From Balamuthia mandrillaris (taxonomy: Eukaryota; Discosea; Longamoebia; Balamuthiidae), in assembly GCA_031835245.1 (NCBI GenBank), contig JAVKOQ010000113.1:102357-166356 (forward strand): a DNA stretch of 64,000 bases, read 5' to 3'. Positions 56,933 to 64,000 of the stretch are shown here, one piece after another. Positions within the stretch are counted from its first letter, which is position 1. Each line of letters begins with the position of its first letter. A program made the translations under genes and the position numbers. The notes beneath the pieces were generated by a model. It did no database searches and was not told where the DNA came from. It was given only the letters and a program-made list of their open reading frames with translations.

Positions 56933-59828
56933 TATCTCTCTTTGGCTGCTTTCTTCCTACTTCTTTCATCTCTCTTCTTTCTTCTTGTTAGTCTTCTTGC
57001 CATTAACAGCCACTCTTTACATAGGGAGAAGCAATCAACCAGAAGGACCCAAGAGGAGACACAGTACTCCACATAGCCGTCAAACATAACCACTTTAGCC
57101 TCCTTCAAGAACTTCTCTCTCATCCTGACGTTGACACAAGCATTATCAACAAAGCCGGGAGAACACCGTTCGCTCTTGCCAAGTTTATGGAAGATAAACA
57201 AAACTATACTAGAGCTCCTTCTCCATCTTCAGCATCCACTACCTCCCTCGTGCGACTGCTTGAGCAACATCAAACCAAAAAACAACAACAACAAAAAGTA
57301 AGTAATATGGACAATAGAAACGGAAGTAATGTTATCACCCATAACTCCTCGTCTTCATCCGTTGCACCATCATCTGCTCCTTCTTCCACTTCACCGAGAG
57401 GAGCCTCTCCACCTCCAGTTCCATCAAAAGAACTAAAACATCAAGTTCCTCCTCCTTCTTCTCTTCCTACTCCCACAAAATCTCCATCGCCTCCCCCTTC
57501 CGCTACTCATTCTCTTACAGCTGCATCTTCTCCTGGTTTTGCTTTGTCCCGACCGACAAGGGCAACAATAACTAATAATCGGAAAAGAGTAGAACATGAG
57601 GATGACGATGAAGACTTGTTCTTCTTCACATCGTCATCAGCAACATCATCGTTAACAGCTGATCGAAGAACTTCGATTGAAGAACAGGCTTTTCTCTTTG
57701 GAGGAAAGGGAGGAGGATGTATAGGTGATCGTGTTCCCTCTCTCGAACAAAAGTGTTTGGAGTGCTTGGTTTCAGCGGTCACCGAACAACATCAGCAACA
57801 TGAGGAAGAGGCTTTCCAAAGTTTGATCTCTCTTCTCAAAGAGTCAATTCGGAAGAAAAAGAAACAACAACAAAAGCAACAGCAGCAAAAACAACAACAA
57901 CAAAAGCAGAATGTGAGACTAGAGGAGAAGAAAAACACGAAAGTCAAGACAAAGAAAGAGGGGAATAACAAGAAGAAGGAGAAAGGTAAAGAACGGAAAG
58001 GAAGAGATGAATGGTGGCGAAGATGGGGAACAGGAAAGAAAGATGAAAAGAGGGCAAACTACATTCGAAAATTATCTTTTTCTTCTCTAGCAAAACGTCC
58101 AGAAGAAAATAAGGTTAACGCAGAAGTATACAAAGTAGAAGAAGAGGTGGAGGAAGAAGAAGAGATGGACGAGAAAGAGCAAGAAGAAGCCATCGCACCC
58201 TTGCTGCAAGCTTTGGAAGAGGCAAGATTGCTTCGCAAACACACCAGAGTGGCCAGGAAAGTGGGCAAAGAATTGTCCTTCAAGATAGTGCTGTTAGGAG
58301 AGGAAGGAGTTGGCAAGACTTCGCTTTGTTACATGCTGCGTGATGGCGTTTTTCCGATGCGAGTTCCTCCTGCCAATTGTGGTTTGTTTTTACTTTTTTT
58401 TTCTGTGTTTTATCATAATAACTGAGTTCTTTTTTTGTTCTCACTTTTAGCTTTATTTTGGCATAAAACAATGCTTATTGATAAACATCGAGTGACGCTT
58501 GATCTTTGGGATACAGGTATGATCACTGCCTCTCTTCTCTCGCTCCTTTTATTAACTGAGCTTTTTCGAACAATAATTTACAACAACAAACAGCGGGAGA
58601 ACAACGCTTTGACTCAATGTCGGCAATGTACTATCGAGGAATGGATGCAGCCGTCGTTTTGTACAAGCCTTTCCAAGCTTCATCTTGGGTATCTTTCTCT
58701 CTCTCTCTCTCTCTCTCTGTTCCTCTCCATCAATTTGCCTAATGTTTTTTACCAAAGCAACGGTGTAGGTTTTGGGTGGAACATGTGAAAAAGCATTGTC
58801 CGCCAGAGACTGTCATCTTTCTTGTGGCAACGCAGGTCGATACTCTCGCCGAGAGTGTCCTCTCTTCCGCTTCTTCTTTGGCTGTTCCTCATTCGGTAAG
58901 TTCTTTTGCTCTTCTTTTGGCTCTATTCTGTCTTCTTGTTCTTCTTCTCCTCCTTCCTCTTCTTCCACTTTTCTCTTTTTAACGAGTTTCTTAACTTAAT
59001 ATGATGAGCAGATTGCACAGCAATACGTGCGAGAGAACAAGTTGCAAAATTGGGTTGCAGTCTCCAGTGTCGCTGACTTTAACGTTGATCATTTATTCAT
59101 CTCTCTAGGTTCCTTTTTCTCTTTATCTCACTTTCCCCTCTTCCTCTTCCCGTGATTTACTTTTTCTCTCATCACATTCTCTCCTCTTCCTCCTTCTCCT
59201 TCTCTCTGTTTCTTCATCACAGCGAGATGTTTAGCCCATAGGACAAAGTTGAGCGCTGTTCAAAGTTATATCAACAGTCAGCTCGTTCCAAAGACTCACT
59301 CCGCCCCGACTGTAAGCTTTGAAGAGGCTGCTATCGCAGCTGCCACTTCTTCCGGCGAGATAGATACAACATCTCCATCACCTCCGCTGAGCAGCAACTC
59401 TTTGTCACCGATGTGGCAACCGGATACTGCCACTTCCTGTTGTAACCAATGCAAAAACTATTTTACACTGCTTAGAAGGGTACCTTTCTCTCTTTTTTTT
59501 CTCTTTCCGCATTCTGTAAGCAAGCTGACTTCGCTTTTATTTTTGATTTAGCGGCATCATTGCAGGTAAGAACGGGAAGAGAACTGGAGAACGAGAAAGT
59601 GAGAGGAGGAGAGTGAGAGAGCAATGATTTCTAACAATTGATGTTATACGTAGGCGGTGCGGTCTTTTGTACTGTGGGGAATGCTCAAGCAAATACTCCA
59701 GCATTCCAGAGTTGGGCGTTTCGGACCTTGTGCGTGTGTGCGATTCGTGTTTTGCCTTGTTGGCCGCTTCTTCGCCTGTCGGTGTTGTTACCTCTCTTTC
59801 CGAAGACGATTTCGTTCGTACACTCTAA
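55925..59828 (+). CDS. Ankyrin - Rab-like GTPase - FYVE fusion protein
   Basis: Ten exons (55925-56387, 56745-56881, 57025-58381, 58451-58516, 58594-58688, 58758-58895, 59012-59108, 59223-59479, 59552-59565, 59654-59828), 932 aa, all in phase. Residues ~125-260 are ankyrin repeats (GNTLLHFLCLAAQFGDRERA; RGDTVLHIAVKHNHFSLLQE; KAGRTPFALAKFM). A ~350-residue Ser/Pro- then Lys/Gln-rich linker follows. The GTPase (~615-780) has P-loop GEEGVGKTS, switch-II LWDTAGEQRF, MYYRGMDAAVVLY, a non-standard G4 (VATQVD instead of NKxD) and G5-like VSSVAD. The FYVE finger (~850-915: WQPDTATSCCNQCKNYF, RRRHHCRRCG, VRVCDSC) has the WxxD, R(R/K)HHCRxCG and RVC signature that binds PI3P on endosomes. Predicted endosomal regulator. 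Confidence 0.93.
56458..56660 (+). repeat. Intronic TTC/TTG and TTTC/TCG repeat
   Basis: Triplet run followed by TTTCTTGTCG-type units in intron 1 of the ankyrin-Rab-FYVE gene; the latter unit recurs at 61250-61750. Confidence 0.9.
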
Positions 59829-59920
59829 TAGAACCTTTTTTCTTTTGCCTTGGTGAGTTTTTCTTGTTCCGTTCTCTTTTGCTTTGTCGTTCATTCCTTC
59901 TCTCTTCCTCCCGTTCTCTA

Positions 59921-61544
59921 TCATCTCTGCTTGACGGTGATTTGCGTGCTGCAATAAGGGCACGCTCCAAACAACGTATCAAAGGAGCGGTGCGTGGAGG
60001 GAATGCTCTGCAGCCACTCATAGAGGCAGTACTGATGGAAGGGTTTGCCGCAGCGTGCATTGTTGCAGACGATATCTGGGGTTTCTGTTTTGGTTGTTTG
60101 TTGTTTGTAGCTGTAACAAATGCCGCACTCCATGCTGAACTCTTGGCGAGTGGAGGTTTGGGGAGAGGGGAAGTGGAGCTCGAGGATCTGTTCTAGATTT
60201 TGTCTTGGTAGCTTTGCTTCATCCCTTTCCGTTGTAAAAGAACACTTTGTTAAAGAAGAAGAAAGAAGAAAACACAAAAGCAAAAAAAGAAAAGATGTAA
60301 AACGAACCAATGATGAAGATTAGAGTTGAGTTTTTGTTGAAGAGGGCCAACGATGGCGTCCGGTCCCAGCAACCGGCACTCCGGCACTGCGAAAGGATGG
60401 CTTGGGTCTAAGTTCAACTGAAGTGAACAGTGATTACCTTTGTTTGAAGGTAAAATAAAATAAACAAGAGAACGGTTTACAAAGAAAGGAAGAAAGTAGG
60501 TAATGGAAATGTACCAGTAACAATGCGTCGCATAGTGGAAGAATAGGAGGCATGGCCAGGATCAGGTTCCAATACCCATGTGTTATCATCAAAGTCATCC
60601 ATCACTCGCCATAACGGTTGATAGTTTTCCAACGCCTTATTTATTGTTAGTGTTCTTCTTTGTTTTTGTGCTTGTTCTTGTTCTTTTTGTTCTTCTTCTT
60701 CTTCTTCTGTTTCTTCTTCTTCTTCTTCTTCTTCTTCTTCTTCTTCTGCTTCTTCTTCGTATCAATACTAACCTGTTTAAACTGAACGAGAACGTGACTT
60801 AAGTTGCTGGTTTTGTGATGCCAGCGCAAAACAAGCGGTTGAGGCAGATCGGTCATGCACAGAGGAGCCGATTGAGGATGATCGGATGATAACCGTAAAG
60901 TTACGATATGAGTTCTTCCTTCCTCATCACTTTTATTAGTTGGTGGTTTTAGTAGTGAGTAGAAGAAAGACGAACAAGAGAGGAGGAGGAAACCTTTGTT
61001 GAAGTTTGAGACAAGTCATCGTGTCGTCAACCCAAAGTAAATGATGCCAGCCGATGGCGTCCAGTTCTGCCACAACACGGCCATAGAATGATGGATCGAC
61101 CGCACGTTCTTCGTTTGTCTCTTCTCTCACCACCCGTTCCTGTTTGTGTTGTGTTGTTTTAACGCTTAGTTTTGCTTTACGTTTCGTTTCTGTTTGATTC
61201 TCTGTTTCTGTTTGGGTTTCTTGTTGCTTGCTTTCTTTCTTTCTTTCTTTCTTTCTTGTCGTTTCTTTCTTTCTTTCTTTCTTGTCGTTTCTTTCTTGTC
61301 GTTTCTTGTCGTTTCTTTCTTGTCGTTTCTTTCCTTTCTTTCTTGTCGTTTCTTTCTTTCTTTCTTTCTTTCTTGTCGTTTCTTTCTTTCTTTCATTCAT
61401 TCTTTCTTTCATTCTTTCTTTCTTTCATTCTTTCTTTCTTTCTTTCTTGTCGTTTCTTTCTTTCTTTCTTTCTTTCTTGTCGTTTCTTTCTTGTCGTTTC
61501 TTTCTTGTCGTTTCTTTCTTTCGTTTCTTTCTTGTCGTTTCTTT

Positions 61545-61588
<44 letters not shown>

Positions 61589-62478
61589 TTTCTTTCTTTC
61601 TTTTTCTTTTCTTTCCTTTCTTCCTTTCTTTTTCTTTCTTTCTTTCTTTCTTTCTTTTGTTTCTTTCTTTCTTTCTTTCTTCCTTTCCTTTCGTCGTTTC
61701 TTTCTTTCTTTCTTGTCGTTTCTTTCTTTCTTTCTTCTTGTCGTTTTTCGTCGGTTTGCAAAGAAGACGACACAAGGAATATACGTACAAGGATGTCTTT
61801 CAGCTCAACCAGAAAAGTCTCCACATCGGCGCTTTGTTTGAGTCTCTACATAGTTTAAACACAAAGAAGAAAGGAAGGAGAGATAGGAAGAAAGAGAGCA
61901 TGAGAACAAGAGAAGCAAACAAACAAACAAACAAACAAACAAACAAACAAACAAAAAAAAAAAGAAGAAGAAGAACAAGAAGAAGAACAAGAACAAGAAC
62001 AAGAAAAAGAACAAGAAGAGGAAAGATTGACAACACACAACAAAAAAGCATTTACCTCTTTGATGACAGAAAGATGAGGAGAGAGTAGCAACCGCAAAGC
62101 CGGCTCACAAGAGACCTGTGCGTTGCTGAGGGTGCCGTGTTGATGTCCTATGATTCCTTCAGCGCTCTCTTCTTCTGGCTCTTCTACACATAGCCGATAG
62201 TCTCTCCCCTTCAGTGCATTTATGGAGGGGGAAAAAAAGGTTACTACCATTTCGTTTTCATCCTCCCTGAACAAAAAAAAAAAAGATAGGAAGAAAGCAT
62301 CATTCCGTACAAGAACGGAAAGGAAGCCGTAGTAGCAGTTCCTTCTTCCCTTCTTTTCGTAGTTGTTTTCTTCTTTGTCGTTCGTTTCGCCAAGAGCCGT
62401 GGCACCAACGAGCAGCGGGACCACCAGCGGAAACGCCGTTGTTTTGCTGCTGCTGCTGCTGCTGCCTTCCCGTCTCAT
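59921..62478 (-). CDS. FANCL: Fanconi anaemia E3 ubiquitin ligase FANCL
   Basis: Eight exons (62478-62311, 62262-62056, 61845-61789, 61139-60994, 60929-60773, 60635-60515, 60437-60308, 60224-59921), 429 aa (human 375). The N-terminal ELF-like part is divergent. The double-RWD (URD) region has WHHLLWVDDTMTCLKLQQR, LVLRWHHKTSNLSHVLVQFK, GNHCSLQLNLDPSHPFAVPE then CRLLG. The C-terminal RING-like domain is diagnostic: MECGICYSYK...CNNARCGKPFHQYCLYEWLQ...FGACPYCSTQITVK. All zinc ligands are present. Monoubiquitinates FANCD2/FANCI in crosslink repair. The exon 1/2 acceptor is the least certain junction. Introns 2, 3 and 5 hold large microsatellites. Confidence 0.94.
60655..60765 (-). repeat. Intronic TTC repeat in FANCL intron 5
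   Basis: TTC/TTG triplets on the plus strand, hence GAA on the gene's sense strand, opposite to most introns in the window. Confidence 0.9.
61226..61748 (-). repeat. ~520-bp (TTTC)n / TTTCTTGTCG composite repeat in FANCL intron 3
   Basis: Tetramer TTTC runs punctuated by a recurring TTGTCGTTTC unit. Purine-rich on the FANCL sense strand. Confidence 0.95.
61915..62030 (-). repeat. (CAAA)n and (AAGA/AAC)n repeats in FANCL intron 2
   Basis: Nine to ten ACAA units followed by an AAGAAGAAC-type run; pyrimidine-rich on the sense strand. Confidence 0.9.
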
Positions 62479-62862
62479 TCTTTTGAATTTTTTAAATATT
62501 TCCAAGAAAAATTATAAATGATTACAGTGTTTGGGGAGTCGTTTTTTGTGACCAAGTGAAAAACCAGTCGACATAAAATGTGGGGTCGACACAAAAACAG
62601 CTATCTTCCATGGATAATGTCGACCTGTTTGAGGGTCCGAAAGGGGACTAAAAACGTCGACATAAGAAATATTTTGTTTTTTTGGTTGGAAGAAAAAAAG
62701 AGAACGAAGTGCTCTCGATAAGCGGTCTGGGCTGTCTCCTTCTTCTTCGCTTCTTGATTGATTTTTTGTTCTTCTTCTTCTTTTTCTTCTTCCTGCCCTT
62801 TGAGAGAGAGATTGGAAAAAAAACAGATCGAGGTCATAGGAGAGGAATTAAAAACAAAAGAA
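62479..62862. promoter_or_regulatory. Divergent promoter FANCL / OST48 with four GTCGAC sites
   Basis: Four GTCGAC cores lie between about 62569 and 62662 within a 384-bp gap, the densest cluster in the window. The 3' part is a T-rich leader before ATG 62863. Confidence 0.6.
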
Positions 62863-64000
62863 ATGGCAGTTTCCAAGTTGCAAATCGTTCTCTTGGTGTT
62901 GGCCGCCTTTGCTCTTTGTGAGCTCTTCGCCGCTACCACCGCCGCTTCGGCCTCAGCGGCCAGAAAGAGAGGATTGGTGTTGTTGGACGACTTGAAGCTG
63001 CGCAACACTCACTCCCAGTTCTTTGGCGCTCTCTCCCACAAGTACGACCTCTCCTTCTTCGAGTCGACCGATCCCGAGCTCGAGCTCAGCCGCTACGGCG
63101 TTTATCTCTATGACTTTATCGTCCTTTTTGCTCCTCGCACCATTCGTACGCCTCTTCTCTCTCGATCTCTCTATCACTTTTTCTTGTGCTCTCTCTCTCT
63201 CTCTTTGTTTATCAAACTAACGAACAAACAAAAAAACAAAAACAGAGTTTGGCGGCTCGATCAACGTGGATGCCATCCTCAACTTCATTGACGACGGACA
63301 CTCCCTTCTCGTGGCCGTCAACAACGAGCTGGACGATCCCGTACGCGAGGTGGCTCTTGAGTGCGGCGTACTCTACGGTGACGACGAGGGCTCCTTCCTG
63401 GTGGACCACTTTCATTTCGATCAAGGCGACTTTGACGGGGCTCACACGCTCGTTGTAAGCCGCGTGCGAGAGGACGTTCCCTCTGTCATTACTAGCTCTT
63501 CTTCGAGCGCTCCTCTTTTGTTTAGAGGAGTGGGCGCATCTTTGGAGGCCGAGAACGAGCTGTTGATACGAGTGGCGGACGCTTACTCCACGAGCTACGT
63601 GCACTCTCCCTATGCGGAGGTGAAGAGCAGCAGTGGCAACTTGTTGAAGGGACGAGATATCTCCTTGATTGCGGCGCTTCAGGCTCGCAACAATGCTCGC
63701 GTGACGTTTGTTGGCTCTCTCGACTTTTTCTCGGATCGTTTCTTTGACAGTCCCGTTCAGCCATTTTCCTCCTCTTTGGAACAACAACAAAAATGGGAGA
63801 AGAGTGGAAACGAGGAGTTGGCGATGAACCTTGTGGCGTGGACCTTCGGAGAGAAGGGAGTATTGAGGTCCAGCAACCCAAGACACCATCTGGTGGGACA
63901 CACGGAGCAGCCTTCTCTTTACACTATTCGTGATGAAGTGGTTCGTAATCATCGCATCTCCTCTGCTTTTCCTTAGTCAAAAATCTTTTTCTCTTGTTTC
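62863..64000 (+). CDS. DDOST: Oligosaccharyltransferase 48-kDa subunit (OST48/Wbp1), 3' truncated
   Basis: Exon 1 62863-63145 and exon 2 63246-63940 read in phase; a donor (GTTCG) at 63941 leads out of the window. Signal peptide (VLLVLAAFALCELFAATTAA), then KRGLVLLDDLKLRNTHSQFF, YGVYLYDFIVLFAPRTIQFG, GGSINVDAILNFIDDGHSLL, FLVDHFHFDQ, and VTFVGSLDFFSDRFF, LVAWTFGEKGVLR are family signatures. A type I ER membrane protein of the N-glycosylation complex; about 325 of ~430 residues are present and the C-terminal membrane anchor is missing from the window. Confidence 0.95.

Noticed and set aside
61172-62088. Long Phe/Leu/Ser-rich plus-strand frames that look like membrane proteins
   Set aside because: Periodic TTTC translation inside FANCL introns; no start context, no family.

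Overview
The window is nuclear DNA from a unicellular eukaryote. Almost every gene is broken by short GT-AG introns whose junctions stay in phase. The content includes Rab, FYVE, SH3, F-box, FANCL and OST48 domains, and introns carry very long simple repeats. The gene set (F-box proteins with 'GCPW' ankyrin-like repeats, TKL and MAP3K-type kinases, berberine-bridge-like oxidases, agmatine deiminase) fits an amoebozoan such as an Acanthamoeba/Balamuthia-type free-living amoeba. That assignment is inference and no species is claimed. I rebuilt gene models by hand from splice motifs and reading phase; where exon lists are given, the phases add up to one open frame.

Layout, left to right. 1-1203: 3'-truncated F-box/GCPW-repeat gene (minus). 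1.4-3.8 kb: five-TM prominin/tweety-like protein. 4.2-5.1 kb: KCTD-like BTB protein. 5.3-6.6 kb: two tandem secreted Cys-rich proteins (minus). 7.4-8.8 kb: acidic Glu/Gln-rich protein. 8.9-10.8 kb: F-box protein. 10.9-11.7 kb: decayed F-box/GCPW gene. 11.8-14.4 kb: class I glutamine amidotransferase fused to ankyrin repeats. 15.1-17.0 kb: F-box protein. 17.8-18.8 kb: intact F-box/GCPW protein. 19.2-23.0 kb: TKL kinase with two ABM-like barrel domains. 23.1-25.3 kb: CPA2-type cation/H+ antiporter (minus). 26.0-28.0 kb: unknown. 28.3-29.1 kb: four-TM protein. 29.5-33.4 kb: tandem FAD-linked oxidases. 33.8-34.8 kb: Gly/Pro-rich protein. 35.3-37.1 kb: agmatine deiminase. 37.3-38.4 kb: V-ATPase proteolipid c''. 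38.8-42.6 kb: MAP3K-epsilon/Cdc7-like kinase with SH3. 42.7-47.1 kb: very large Ser-rich protein with an IPT/TIG domain. 47.6-48.8 kb: RHBDD1-like rhomboid. 49.0-49.9 kb: UBL/DCX-like plus CUE protein. 50.0-51.6 kb: leucine-rich-repeat protein. 51.7-53.1 kb: six-hairpin-like protein. 53.5-54.6 kb: double lamin-tail protein. 54.7-55.8 kb: F-box/GCPW gene with an internal stop. 55.9-59.8 kb: ankyrin-Rab-FYVE fusion. 59.9-62.5 kb: FANCL. 62.9 kb to the end: OST48, truncated.

Themes. (1) Domain fusions are frequent: amidotransferase+Ank, kinase+ABM, MAP3K+SH3, Ank+Rab+FYVE. (2) F-box genes are over-represented (six loci); of the four with GCPW repeats, three carry lesions. (3) Short non-coding motifs recur upstream of genes: a palindrome centred on ATGTCGACA, CCAAT boxes, a ~77-bp block present twice, and a 15-mer shared by two divergent promoters. 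(4) Introns carry long microsatellites, mostly pyrimidine-rich on the sense strand.
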